Shown: positions 44,785 through 56,015, counted from the first letter of the stretch. The stretch is 64,000 nucleotides of DNA from Berberis thunbergii (GCA_003290165.1 QNQO01000541.1:186001-250000), one strand, 5' to 3'. The notes: generated by a model not told the origin, from the letters alone. Made by a program: numbers and translations.

Positions 44785-44840
44785 ATCGATTCTGCCCTAC
44801 CCATCCCTTAAAAAAAATTCCTTCCACCCAAACCTACACC

Positions 44841-45638
44841 ATGACTGTCAAAGAACTCGAAGAACAGGTTGCTGCCATTAACGCCCAACTGGGAGCAATG
44901 ACTTCACACATCCACACCCTCCTCCAAGATCGCCAAACTCAAACACAAACCACTACCCAGGTATTGCAAACTCTTCAATCTCTTCAATCCGCTGGGCCCT
45001 CACAATCAGAACCTTTTCACCACCACCATCCGCCAGGCGGCAATTTACAAGGTCGACCCCTTCGCATTGACTTTCCTCTGTTTGATGGCGGCGATCCCGA
45101 AGGTTGGCTTTTTCAAGCCGAACAATTTTTTGAACTTAACCAAGTTGCGGTAAATCTGAAAGTCACCTTGGCTGCAATCCACTTGAATGGCGATGCCATC
45201 GCTTGGTACCGCTGGATAAGACAATCTATTGGCGACCTTTCTTGGGAACAATTCTCCAAGGCCATCTGTTCCAGATTTGGTTCCCACAAACACATTGATC
45301 CATGCAGTTCTCTTTCGAAATTAACTCAAACAGGGACGGTTCGTGAGTTTATCACGACCTTTGAGAACCTCATCAACTTGGTTCCTGGATTGCTCGAACC
45401 TCATCAAGTCAGTATGTTCCTTTCAGGCTTACGAGCTGATATCCAGTCAGGCATGCGCTTGCTTAAACCTGCGAGTCTGACCCAGGCCTTTGAATTGGCT
45501 CTATGCCAAGAGGATGCTATCACTGCAACTGCCGTTTTTTCTTCATCTAAAGGGGTCTACCGCCAACCTTCGCGTCCGGTGGTTCTTCCTACTAATATTA
45601 ACCCCCTGCCCCTACGCCCGCCTTGCCTGTTGGCGTGA
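44841..45638 (+). CDS. Chromovirus Gag (C-terminus shifted)
   Basis: Capsid protein of the element. I choose the ATG at 44841 (MTVKELEEQVAAINAQLGAM), 70 bp after the LTR. An upstream in-frame start lies within the LTR and is unlikely. The N-terminal coiled coil is followed by FPLFDGGDPEGWLFQAEQFF and the Retrotrans_gag core (AIAWYRW, FSKAICSRFGSH). The frame ends at 45638 before the zinc knuckle: CFNCDETFKPGHRC, expected in the same polyprotein, is in another frame at about 45680-45720, so a small indel near 45600 has split Gag from Pol. Capsid would assemble particles in the cytoplasm, but particle maturation is impossible here. Confidence 0.8.
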   Translation: MTVKELEEQVAAINAQLGAMTSHIHTLLQDRQTQTQTTTQVLQTLQSLQSAGPSQSEPFHHHHPPGGNLQGRPLRIDFPLFDGGDPEGWLFQAEQFFELNQVAVNLKVTLAAIHLNGDAIAWYRWIRQSIGDLSWEQFSKAICSRFGSHKHIDPCSSLSKLTQTGTVREFITTFENLINLVPGLLEPHQVSMFLSGLRADIQSGMRLLKPASLTQAFELALCQEDAITATAVFSSSKGVYRQPSRPVVLPTNINPLPLRPPCLLA

Positions 45639-45639
45639 A

Positions 45640-46482
45640 GCGATTAACTTGGGCAGAACAATGCGAAGACGCGAGAAAGGTTTATGTTTCAATTGTGACG
45701 AAACTTTTAAACCAGGCCATCGCTGTATTAGGCCGCAACTGCTGTCACTGGACGCTGCCCTGGACGAGTGGTCGCTGGACGACAGCGCCACTCTTGCCGA
45801 TGACGACCCTGCAATGGAGATCTCCCTCCATGCTCTTATGGGCTCAACCAGGCCTGAAACCATGCGCGTCACTAGCACCTTGAAGCATCGCCAGATTTCA
45901 GTCCTCATCGACTCTGGCTCCACGCACAATTTTCTTCATCCGCGTGTTGCGAAACAATGCGGTATTCCCATTGAATTTGCCAAGGATTTTCGGTTCATGG
46001 TCGCTGATGGGGGCTATTTGTCAAGTCATGGTTTTTGTCGGAATCTCGCAATGACCATTCAGGGCTACGAGCTATGTGCTGATTTCTCGCTGCTTGCTAT
46101 CTCAGGTTGCGATGTGGTGTTGGGTACTCAGTGGCTTCGCACATTGGGTCGCATTGTATGGGACTTCAGCCAATTGGTCATGCAGTTCACTGTCACTGAC
46201 CGTGTTTACACACTGGTAGGCAACAACTCTCCCATGGCTATGGTTATGAACTGTGAGCAGATGTCTCGTGCATTACGTCGCGAACAACGGGGCATCCTTT
46301 TCCACATTAGGGCCCTTGACGTCCAGCAAGGACCACTTGTCCATGCTACTTGTGCGCAACTCACAACACCGCAGATCCTGTCCAAGCCGAGCAGAACAGG
46401 GGAGCAGGTCAGCGACCATGCCCAGTTCGCTGTCTCTCATCTTCTTTCCAGTTTCTCCGATGTCTTTGGACTTCCTAAGTAG
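45640..46482 (+). pseudogene. Chromovirus zinc knuckle and aspartic protease
   Basis: The frame has CFNCDETFKPGHRC followed by the protease: VLIDSGSTHNFLHP (catalytic DSG), MVADGGYL, and VVLGTQWLRTLG near the C-terminal end. It then runs as a linker to a TAG at 46480-46482 in the context FGLPK-stop-LPPTREHDHRI, where the family reads straight through. Removing nothing else, the frame is continuous with RT, so this single nonsense codon separates protease from reverse transcriptase. Confidence 0.85.
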
Positions 46483-48590
46483 CTTCCGCCTACACGGGAG
46501 CATGATCATCGCATCCCACTTCTGCCAGGCGCTGCCCCGGTTAATGTTCGGCCATACCGTTACCCCCATTTTCAGAAAGCTGAAATTGAAAACATGGTTG
46601 ACGAGCTGCGGACTGCTGGTCTTATACGCCCAAGTCTGAGCCTGTTCTCTTCTCTGGTGCTACTCGTCAAGAAGAAGGGCGGCTCCTGGCGTATGTGTAT
46701 CGATTATCGCGCACTTAATAAAATCACTGTCAAGGATCGTTTTCCTATCCCAGTCGTGAATGAGCTACTCGACGAATTACATGGCGCGACCATCTTTTCT
46801 AAGCTCGACCTTCGCTTCGGATATCATCAAATCCGAGTCCACGACGCCGATATTTCCAAAACAGCGTTTCGTACTCACGATGACCACTATGAGTTCTTGG
46901 TGATGCCGTTCGGCCTATCCAATGCCCCGGCCACTTTTCAGAGTCTAATGAACGATCTCTTTCACCCGTTTCTCCGCCGGTTTGTCTTGGTCTTCTTCGA
47001 TGATATTCTGATCTACAGTGCTAATCTTGATGATCACCTGCATCACTTGTCTGTGGTTCTTGGGCTCCTACGAGCCAACATTCTATATGTCAAGGAGTCC
47101 AAGTGCTCCTTTGCCCAATCCTCCATTGCTTACCTCGGGCACATCATTTCGGCTGCGGGCGTCTCTGTTGATAACGACAAAATTAATTCTATAACAAATT
47201 GGCCTCTGCCGTCTTCTATTAAAGATCTTCGCGGGTTCTTAGGCTTGACCGGATACTACAGCAAATTCGTTCGTGATTATGGACGGATCAACGCTCCTTT
47301 AACTCAACTCCTCAAAAAGGATTCTTTCCAGTGGACTGCGGATGCCACTATGGCCTTTGACAGGTTGAAACAGGCGTTAACCACCACTCCGGTGCTCGCC
47401 TTACCGGACTTCACATTGCCATTTTGCATTGAAACCGATGCTTCTGGTCATGGCATCGGTGTCGTTCTTATGCAGCAAGGACGTCCCATTGCGTATTTCA
47501 GCAAGGCCCTTTCTGGCAAGCACTTAAGCCTATCAGTTTATGATAAAGAAATGTTGGCCATCATCGCAGCCGTTCACAAATGGCGACCCTATCTCTTGGG
47601 CAGACATTTCACAATTTTAATTGATCATCGCAGTCTCAAGTATTTCCTGGAACAACGCCTATCTTCTTTTGAACAACAAAAATGGGTTACAAAACTATTG
47701 GGATATGATTATGAGATCGTCCACCGCTCTGGCTCTAGTAATCGGGTCGCTGATGCTCTTTCCCATGTACCCAACGCTGCCTCCTTGCTCCCCATTTCGT
47801 CCCCGACCTTTGCTAGTCTTGATGAAATCTGTCAGGAGTGTCATTCTGATCCAGCTCTGAGCAAAGTTATTTCTGCATTGTCACTGAACCCTGCAACACA
47901 TAAGCTTTACTCCTACGCGCAAGGGATTCTGCGCTATAAAGGCCGTATTGTCGTCTCTCCTTCCTCCCCATGGTGTGCTAAGCTCTTGCATGAGTTCCAT
48001 TCGTCGCCCACCGGGGGCCATTCTGGATTCCTGCAAACTTATAAACGGCGACAACATAATTTCTATTGGCCAGGTATGAAGGGTGCAATCAAAACGTTTA
48101 TTGCCCATTACGATATTTGCCAATGCAACAAGGCGGAAGCCATCTCCCCACTTGGCCTGCTTCATCCTCTGCCTATTCCAGAAGATGTTTGGCTCGACAT
48201 TTCCTTAGACTTCATTGACGGCCTGCCAGTTTCACAAGGGAAGTCTGTGATCCTCGTTGTTGTGGATCGCCTGTCCAAATATGCCCATTTCAGCGCCATT
48301 GCTCACCCATATACCGCTTCTTCTGTCACCGAGACCTTTATCCGCAACATTGTTCGGCTCCATGGCATGCCAAGATCCATTGTTAGTGATTGCGACCCAG
48401 TTTTCATTGGTAACTTCTGGGAATCATTTTTTGAAATGCAGGGAACACAATTGTGCTGCAGCTCCGCTTATCATCCTCAATCCGACGGGCAAACTGAGGT
48501 CACCAATCACACGCTGGAATGTTATCTACGCTGCTTCACAGGCCACAGCCCTTCCAGTTGGGTGCCATGCCTGCCTTGGGCGAATGGTGG
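46483..48590 (+). pseudogene. Chromovirus reverse transcriptase, RNase H and integrase
   Basis: Open for about 700 codons after the stop at 46482. [45 protein letters not shown] and the catalytic FFDDIL box. RNase H: ETDASGHGIGVVLMQ and LIDHRSLKYFLEQR. Integrase: an HHCC zinc finger (EFHSSPTGGHSGF, then CQCNKAE), DDE core with WLDISLDFIDGLP, IVSDCDPVF and [11 protein letters not shown] one-base deletion near 48582 (GCGAATGG where GCGGAATGG is expected) throws the end of the integrase core out of frame. All catalytic residues I can see are retained. Confidence 0.9.
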
Positions 48591-49231
48591 TATAATACCT
48601 CCTACCATTCTGCTATTAAGATGACCCCTTTTCAAGCAGTTTATAGTCGACCACCTCCTTCCATTTCAGCTTATGTCCCTGGTTTTACTGCAGTGAATGC
48701 AGTCGACATCTCTCTGCGTGATCGTGATCATACTCTTCGAATTTTAAAGGATGACTTGGTTGCTGCCCAGGCTAGGATGAAGTTTTTTGCTGATGGCACA
48801 CGTACGGAACGCCACTTTGAACTTAACGATTGGGTATTTCTGCGTCTCCAGCCGTACCGCCAGTCTACTGCCTCCTCTCAGCAGTTCTCCAAGCTCTCTC
48901 CGCGCTTTCATGGACCTTTTCGCATCATTGAAAGGATCAATTCGGTAGCATATGAATTGGACCTCCCTGCCGGTTGCCGCATTCACCCGGCGTTTCATGT
49001 TTCAGCCTTAAAAAAGCAATTAGGCGTGGGTATTATTGTCTCACCCACTCTCCCTACTCATTCGATATTGCGGAGTGGATTCCTGAAAACTTACTGGACC
49101 GCGGCCTCATCAACCATCGTAATCATCCTGTTACTCGCTGGCTTATCAAGTGGCAAGGTCACCCTATTGAAGAAGCCACTTGGGAAGACTATGAGGATAT
49201 TCGCCGCCGGTTTCCTACTTTTCAGGCTTGA
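48591..49231 (+). pseudogene. Chromovirus integrase C-terminus and chromodomain
   Basis: After the deletion the frame continues [20 protein letters not shown] through the GPF/Y-type module ([26 protein letters not shown]). A second frame change near 49060 leads into a chromodomain: WIPENLLDR, then [20 protein letters not shown] and FPTFQ, stop at 49231. Chromodomains of such integrases bind histone marks and steer insertion. The aromatic cage positions look partly kept (W in IKWQG, W in ATWED). Frame breaks make the protein unavailable from this copy. Confidence 0.85.
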
Positions 49232-49260
49232 GGACAAGCCATTTTTCAAGGGGCACGGGA

Positions 49261-49641
49261 TGTTAGGAACCCAGTTCTAGTACGTTACTTTGTTGGTAAC
49301 AAGTCCTAATTCATAAGAAGTCCTGTTTAGGTAAGTCAGTAGGCAAGAGTCCTAATTTAGTTGAAATAGGTAAGTCAGTAGGCAAGAGTCCTAATTTAGT
49401 TGAAATAGGTAAGTCAGTAGGTGAGTCCTAATTTAGCTGAACTTAGATATTAAGATGAGTTTGGTTAGGAATCTAGGACGTAGAATTTCCTATAAAGTCT
49501 ATCAATTGTAATCAGAAGTTTCATCAATCAAATAGATTTTTTTTAAACTTTGGTGGTCGATCTCCAATCAAAAGATCAATAGGTGGTTCGATCTCCAATC
49601 AAAAGATCAATTATATTGGCTTCCGGTATCGGACCCTATCA
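49261..49641 (+). repeat. 3' LTR of the chromovirus with a 39-bp internal duplication
   Basis: Starts TGTTAGGAACCCAG directly after a purine-rich tract (AAGGGGCACGGGA) and ends GGACCCTATCA. Longer than the 5' LTR because a 39-base unit GGCAAGAGTCCTAATTTAGT... is present twice. Confidence 0.9.
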
Positions 49642-49646
49642 CCTCC

Positions 49647-49880
49647 AAAGAGCCCCCTGTTATGTATTTCACAGGTAGAGATTTGGGATGTGAAAGTAAG
49701 GTATTTGATGAAATGTGTATAAGAGATGTTGCTTCTTGGAACTCATTGCCTACGCATGCGAGGCTTCCAAGGATCACTTACTCTTCTCGGATAAGTGTTA
49801 AGATGAAAGTTCAGGTTGACAAGAAGGTGACATCTCAATCATTAGTAGTCAAGAAGCTTGTATATTGGTATTTTCCATAG
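49647..49880 (+). pseudogene. PPR-like fragment and linker in the gene-carrying retrotransposon
   Basis: The frame continues from before the chromovirus (KEPPVMYFTGRDLGCESKVF) into DEMCIRDVASWNSL, a canonical plant pentatricopeptide-repeat signature (KVFDEM-x-x-RDV-x-SWNSL). PPR proteins bind organellar RNA. Only about one repeat is present. It is followed by an unassigned basic stretch and a TAG at 49878-49880. The match is short but the motif is characteristic. Confidence 0.45.
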
Positions 49881-50855
49881 TACGTTAAAAAGCCTAAGTT
49901 AGTAGTTGTTGTTGGTGGCCTCGCTAGTAGGCTTATCGCTGCATACAAGTTGAAGTCACATGGTTCGAATATCACTTTATTTGAAACTGATAGAAGGGTT
50001 GGAGGTAAATTAAGATGTGTTTCACATGATGGGCTGATATGGGATGATGGGGCTAATACAATGACATCAACTTCAGTGGACTTGGATACAAGTGAATCAA
50101 ACTCAAAACCAAGTGAACTGGATGATTGTATCATCATTGATGTTGTAGAAAATGCGGAAGTGACCGATTCCAAGGTGCCCATGTACATGAAAGATGCGGA
50201 AGTGTTTGATGAAATCGTTGAAATGGAAGAGGACAGTGTGGTGGAGCTGGAGATAGTGATGGTTCAGCCACCTGCAGAGCCCATTAGGAGAGATATAGAT
50301 GGTGATGGTGTTAATGACCCGCTTGCGGTCGTTGAATACATTGAGAACATTTATGCCTTCCATAAGAGAATTGAGAAATCTAGTTGTGTCCCACATAATT
50401 ATATGCATCGGCAATTCGACATTAATGGGAGAATGAGGGCCATCCTCATGGACTGGTTAATTGAGGTACACTACAAATTTGAACTGTTGGATGAGACCTT
50501 ATTTCTCATGGTCAATGTTATAGGCAGATTTTTGGCTCAGGAGTTTGTGGAAAGGAATATGCTTCAATTGGTCGGAGTGACAGGCTTGCTATTAACTTGC
50601 AAGTATGAGGAAGTTCAAGTCCCCATTGTCGAGGATTTAGTTGTTATTGCTGACAAAACATATAGTAGGAGGGAAATTCTTATGGAAAGGCTTATGGTAA
50701 ACACAGTACAATTTAACATGTATGTTCCGACCCCATATGTTTTTATGAGGAGATTCCAAACGATAGTTCAAGCCCACAGAAGGCTTGAGTTCATGTCTTT
50801 TTATTTGGTTGAACTTTCCTTGGTGGCGTATGTGGTGGAGTTTTTATTAACCTAA
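49881..50855 (+). CDS. Intronless in-frame fusion: protoporphyrinogen oxidase fragment plus B2-type cyclin
   Basis: Open for 324 codons from 49881 (first ATG 49950, 301 codons). Residues to about 60 match the N-terminal FAD-binding region of protoporphyrinogen oxidase 2 ([34 protein letters not shown]), although its GxGxxG loop reads GGLASR and is damaged. Directly after it, in frame, comes a B2-type cyclin: an acidic N-terminal stretch, [16 protein letters not shown], the cyclin box with [35 protein letters not shown] and [14 protein letters not shown], ending at VEFLLT where cyclin C-terminal domain should continue. B-type cyclins activate CDKs at mitosis. Parent cyclin genes have several introns; none is here, so this was copied from RNA. 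No plant promoter is evident other than the LTR. Translation is unproven. Confidence 0.8.
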   Translation, partial: YVKKPKLVVVVGGLASRLIAAYKLKSHGSNITLFETDRRVGGKLRCVSHDGLIWDDGANTMTSTSVDLDTSESNSKPSELDDCIIIDVVENAEVTDSKVPMYMKDAEVFDEIVEMEEDSVVELEIVMVQPPAEPIRRDIDGDGVNDPLAVVEYIENIYAFHKRIEKSSCVPHNYMHRQFDINGRMRAILMDWLIEVHYKFELLDETLFLMVNVIGRFLAQEFVERNMLQLVGVTGLLLTCKYEEVQVPIVEDLVVIADKTYSRREILMERLMVNTVQFNMYVPTPYVFMRRFQTIVQAHRRLEFMSFYLVELSLVAYVVEFLLT

Positions 50856-50864
50856 ATTAATAAG

Positions 50865-53800
50865 TTAATAAACCCTACTTGTAATACCGCAAGTGCATGG
50901 ATGTCTAACTAGTAGACAGTGGCAAATACGGGTCGATCCCACGAGGATTGATGAGACAGTCGAATTCTAAAAGTTATTTAAACTAATTTAGAGTTGGGGG
51001 TTGCAACAGATGAAAATTACTAAATTAAGAGAACTAAATTGAAAATTAAGATTAAATTGATAAGATAACTAAGAGAGTGGACTGAGACATCGAATCCACC
51101 ACAAATTTTTTGAGATTCGTGTAATCTAAATTATTGTTTTCAAGAATCAACACGACTAACCTATAGATTAATCTAAGTTCACAATTGACTTCAACAAAGG
51201 CATAAACCCCTAGCATTGCATGTCTTTCTACGGCACACAGAATCACATGTTTATTTTAACTAATTCAAAACCCCTAGAATTGCATGTCCTCTTACGATAC
51301 ACACAATCACAGATTCAGATTAATTGATTAAAGCAGGCTTTGAATATCAACAAAGGGAACCTTTAACTACAGTTTAGTCTAGATAATTAGTCCGGATATA
51401 ATCGGTGAAAGCAAATTATTGAAATTCAGAAATCAACTGTACTTAACGTTCAAGCATATAGAAAACAATAAATTCAGATACGACAAACTCTAGAAAACCC
51501 TGTGGTTTCATCTTTGCCTCGACGCGGGGCCTAGAAGATCATGGTGGATGGCGTCACAACACTGGTGTAGGTGGAATCCATCTCTGCATGAACATGCATC
51601 CCGAGAAAGAGCTTTTGGTGGACTGTGGTGGCTAAGACAGAAATCGGGGTGTGAACAGGCTAGTGACTGAGTAGTGGTACATAACAGAAAATGATGGGTG
51701 CGAATAGCCAACTGATTCGAATATCAGTTGGTTCCTGCCCAAAAGTCCTGCGCCTTCGTCTTCAGCGAGCCGCGTCACTCTGTTTATTCCTTCGTGCTCC
51801 CCGCGAGCTTTTTCTTCCTCCGACCGGCTCCGGTACCTACAAAAATAGATAGAGGGTGAGGGAAGAACGAGAGAGAGAGAAATACAAGAAGGAGGAAGAG
51901 AGCAAGGGAGTGAAACAGGGAGGTGCTCCCTATTTCTGTTGTTGCTTGCATCCTTCTTCTTCTTCGCTGAACCTGAAAGATAGGGAAACACTAGAGAGGA
52001 ACGGAGAGTGACTGAAGAGACACGAATGAAGAAGTGGGAAAGAACGGATAAGAGAAACAGGGGCGGTGGAGCTCTTTTGTGAGGTGGCGTGGTGGTGTGC
52101 TGGACGATGTCGTGCGTTGGTTGTTTGGTGTTGGTGGTGTTGTGTTTGTGGCTTAATCCGGGAGAGAAAGAAGAACAGGGATGTGCTCCGATGGTGGTAG
52201 TGGTTGTTTGGCGTGATGGAATAGAAAAGAGATAGACGTGCAAAACAGGGAGGTGCTCCCTGTTTTGTGCGTGAGGATGTGATGGATGATGGTAGTGGAC
52301 AGTGTTTTCTTTGGCTGAAACGAAGGAACAAAGAGAGGGAGAGGAGGACGGGGAGGACAGGGAGGTGCTCCCTGTTTTGTGTGCGAGGACGTGAGGCTAT
52401 GGAGGAAGAGTAGGAGGTGGTGATGGCGAGATGATCACGCTGTCGGTCCTCCTATCGAGCGAGGATCGCCGGTAGGGTGGATGTGGCGTGGTGGCTGGAA
52501 AAAGAGAGAAAGAGAAGAGAGTTTGTAGGGAAGAGTTTTGCTCTAAAAGGGGATATATGAAGACTCTAAGTAGGTTTTCTCAATTCTCCTAGGTTGGGTT
52601 TGGGCTTTAGGTAAACTTTCGGATTTGGGCTTTAGGTAAACTTTCGGACTTGGGCTTAGGTAATAGGTGAATTTGGTTTATTTGGGTAAGGTTTAGACAT
52701 GTTATATTCGACTTGTCACCCATTACTTTGTACCGCCATTTGAACCAACCAATTGATCATTCTTCAAATTGCCGCTTTAACGTGATTTCATCGTTTACGT
52801 TCAAATTCCTACAAAAACATGAAAATGAAATAATTAAAATAAAATATAATAATCGAAACACTAACATATATAAATTAAGGGATATATTATGTAATAATTG
52901 CGTGAATATCAAATACCCCCAAGCCTTGTTTTGCTAGTCTTCGAGCAAAAGAATAAAAATAAAATTTTAACTCACTTTCGCAGGAATCATCGGTTGCACT
53001 TATCTTAAACGTGCAACAAGGCTTTAAACAACTAGATTACCTCTAGTGGACGAGTTATGGTCTCGTGAGGATTTCTAGAAATGTTACCCACATTATGATT
53101 CAATAAATTTCCAAAACATGGTAACTTGATTACTCGATCTATTATCCTCAGAGTAATAATATAATTTCCAAAATTTTTAGAAAACAACTAACAGTGTCAC
53201 AATAATATATCAAAGAGTCTAACAACGATTTAATAATACCCAAAGGTTAAATAACTCTAATCAATTATTCTCAACTCGATGTGTGTGTGTGTGTGTGTGC
53301 ATGGCCTTATCAACATAACTTTATTTTTCTCAGTAAAGATACGACTAGATAACTTTTGAATAGTACGCTTCGACTACAAATCTCTTTTGTCATTCAGAAA
53401 TGAATCACTTAGAGATTGGTTAGTTATCACTCAATTTATATGGAAATACAAACATCTCATATATAATAATCATGAAAAATGGACTTTTAAAATAATGAAA
53501 TGAATATGATCTTACGGACAGGAATATCAATTACTTTGAGGATGTTGAATCATACACCATAGTTCTTGTCTATTTAATCTCCACATCTATGAACCGAACT
53601 TTTTACTTAAGATCAATTAGGTCTTTATTAGGTTGTAATGAGGCTAAGATTTTGGCTAACAAGAATGGAAAAGGATACGAGAAAATTCCCTGAGAATGGA
53701 TACACCCTTGAATAAACACGTGGGGCTCTGAATAATAAACCAATGTTGTACACCATTACTCTTTTATTCCTTCGAAATTCTTCTTCATTTTTTTCTTTTT

Positions 53801-55603
53801 CGAAGCATCAATTTTTTTTTTGTTAAGATCAACGACATGTTTTTCCCTTCTGCACAATAAAACATTTTAGTCCCAAGGATTCATGGAATATTTAGTTTTT
53901 GCTTTTTTTTATTTGCCCCTTCCATAAATATATCAACCATATACATTCTCAAAAACATTGGGTAAGGATAAAAATAGTACGGAATATTACTCCCTAATTC
54001 GAGTAGGTAATGGAGACGGGGTTAGCAAATAAAAAGTCTATTCAAAGGCTCAAAGGGCTGCAAACGGATATTTATTATTAGGTAGGCTAAAAGGCTAAAA
54101 AACGGTTCAAAGAAAAAATGCCTATATCACTTCTTGAGCTCTAGTCAGTATTATGACATCTCAACTAACTAAACCAAGAATTTCTAGTGTATTAATTCAA
54201 TTGTAACGTCATTCTCAAAGCAATCAATAAGAAAGCAAGAATAATAAGATCATCAACGAAATAATACAGATTTAAGAAAAGTCAGAGTTTATTTAATAAC
54301 CCTCAAGAAAAATATAATGCCTCAAAACTCACAAGGGTTAAGTCTCCACTATTATTCTAAGGTTTTCTAGTTAATAACTTACCGATTAACTTCAGATTAT
54401 GTTAACTCGGCTTATAGTACAAGAGTGGTCAAGTCGAAAAAATATCATGAAATATATTTAACTTAAAGATAATATCAAACCATATGTTTTCCTATTGATA
54501 TATAAAAGTGACAAGTCAAAACATGCATTCCTCAAATTTAAAGGCATACTTGAAATCACATTATCTTCATTGGAAAAATAGCTCAAATTTTGAATGCATT
54601 TTCAAATCGAAAATTTTTCACACACTCATAATTAAATACGTATTCAATGGAGATTGAGTATAATACAATAGTCAATTATGAAATACATTTTAGTTCAAAA
54701 TTTTCGAAGAATGCAAAGAAACTCATAAACCTCACCCCAAAACCTAAACCAAACATTGTTCCAATATGTATAAAATGATGATCATGACAAATGCAGGAAA
54801 AAGAAAAGATGAGAGTTAGAGTGATATTACCATGGAAATTTTTTTACCAATTTTGACGAAATCGTCCACCAATGAACGCTAAAAAAGATAAGAACTGTGG
54901 ACTCATCATAATAAATTGATAAAACAATACAGGACTAAAATAAAATTAAAAAAAATGTACAAATGAAAAAAAATGAAAAAATTTACATGTATCAGTTGTA
55001 AGTCAAAATTGTTACGGAGCTAATGAGTATGAGTGAAATGCAACTAGAAATAACTCGAAAATCAATTCAGACTAACCATAATGACACAACTAAAGCTAGG
55101 TTGCCTCCTAGGAGCACTCGGTTTAACGTCGTCAGCCTGCCGTATATTCTTCTTCATAAATGATGTACCATGAAATGACAAGGAAGAACATAACAAACAC
55201 TCCCCCAAACCTAAACATTTAGTCCACGATGTTGACTAGATCATGTAGCATCAACCGAAAAAGTTGAGGATCTGTCCAACATATAGTAGCACCCACATGC
55301 AACACAACAGAAACCAACAAATCTCTAAAACGACGAAGGTGCCATGCAAAATCATAGAGAAAATGCAAACGAACACACGGTCGTAAAGAAGTCATAGGGA
55401 TGTGGAGCAGAAAGTTGTCACCAACATGGATATCCAGCAAATGACTCTTTCGTACTCCTAAAACGGTACATCCTATGTCTAGTGTCAAATCAGAAGATTG
55501 AATGTGTTGCACAATAGGATGGTCAAAACTAAAATCATCCCTTAAAACACAAGGGATCCACATAGGTAGCGTCAGTCACTTTTAAAGGGATGGAAATAGG
55601 TAT
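50865..55603. other. Non-coding LTR-retrotransposon-like region (LARD-like)
   Basis: No gene recognised over 4.7 kb. Phrases typical of widespread plant non-coding retroelements are present: ACCGCAAGTGCATGGATG...GGGTCGATCCCACGAGG (50887-50946), CCCCCAAGCCTTGTTTTGCT...TCGAGCAAAAG (52915-52950), and GGTTGCCTCCTAGGAGCACT...GGTTTAACGTCGTC (55099-55133). A minus-strand open frame of 114 codons at 55219-55563 has no family I recognise. A TG microsatellite lies at 53281-53298. The CACTA element at 55604 inserted at the right edge. Confidence 0.5.
51912..52385. repeat. Three copies of a short palindrome ACAGGGAGGTGCTCCCTGT
   Basis: Perfect hairpin AAAACAGGGAG-GTG-CTCCCTGTTTT at about 52242-52266, and close copies at about 51914-51934 and 52357-52377. 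The last two share a following TTTTGTG-GTGAGGA-GTGA block, so these are dispersed duplicates of about 40 bp in a G-rich segment. The long minus-strand frames over this area are low-complexity (Ser/His/Thr-rich) and I do not call them genes. Confidence 0.6.
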
Positions 55604-56015
55604 CACTACACCAAAAACCCCCATTAGCAACGGTTCTATACCGTGGGCGTAACCCATTGCCACGGCTAAGAGCCGTGGGCTACAGAGGCGTCGCAAAATT
55701 CTTTGTAACGGCTATAAACCGTTGCTAAACATTGTAGCAACGGTTTTTTGCTTGAATAGGAGTGGTGATTTTCAGCATTTAGCCACGGTTTTAAACCGTT
55801 GCAAAAAGAATAGTAACGATTTTTAGCCGTGGCAAAAATAGCCACGGTTTTAAGCCGTGATAAAGTATGGATACTAGCAACGGTTTTAAACCGTGTCTAA
55901 TTAAGTAGCAACAGTTTTAAGCCGTGGCAAGGTAGCCACGGTTTTTGGCCTTTGCAATAGTTAGCCACGGTTTAAAACCGTGGCAATTTTTTTTTTTTTT
56001 GTTTGTTTTTTTGTT
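55604..56015. mobile_element. CACTA transposon terminal region, left end
   Basis: Starts CACTACACCAAAAACCCCC at 55604, preceded by TAT. The next 380 bases hold about a dozen direct and inverted CCACGGTTTTAAACCGTTGC variants, the same subterminal motif as at 6875-7353 but in mirror orientation. The body lies to the right and so includes the folate transporter, ABCG3 and clathrin fragments. No GTAGTG-type right end with this terminus appears before 64000, so the element would be over 8.4 kb if intact. Confidence 0.8.

Larger units (their letters stand above)
44428..49641 (+). mobile_element. Full-length chromovirus (Ty3/gypsy with chromodomain), nested
   Basis: Complete element: LTRs 44428-44770 and 49261-49641, primer site, gag, protease, RT, RNase H, integrase, chromodomain, purine-rich tract before the 3' LTR, and a 5-bp target duplication CCTCC at 44423-44427 and 49642-49646. 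It inserted into the gene-carrying retrotransposon, interrupting one continuous frame (DTDTS / KEPP). Its own coding region has one nonsense codon (46480-46482) and three frame changes (near 45600, 48582 and 49060), so it is non-autonomous although young by LTR similarity. Confidence 0.92.

Noticed and set aside
44712..44840. Gag start at the ATG inside the 5' LTR
   Set aside because: It lies upstream of the primer-binding site within the LTR. The ATG at 44841 is the first after the primer site and starts the conserved coiled coil.
46594..48624. Autonomous chromovirus polyprotein
   Set aside because: A nonsense codon upstream and frame changes near 45600, 48582 and 49060 prevent a full Gag-Pol, although catalytic motifs are intact.
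51632..52331. Minus-strand open frames of 133 and 203 codons
   Set aside because: Composition is Ser/His/Thr/Pro-rich in a G-rich repeat region, two phases are open together, and no conserved motif is seen.
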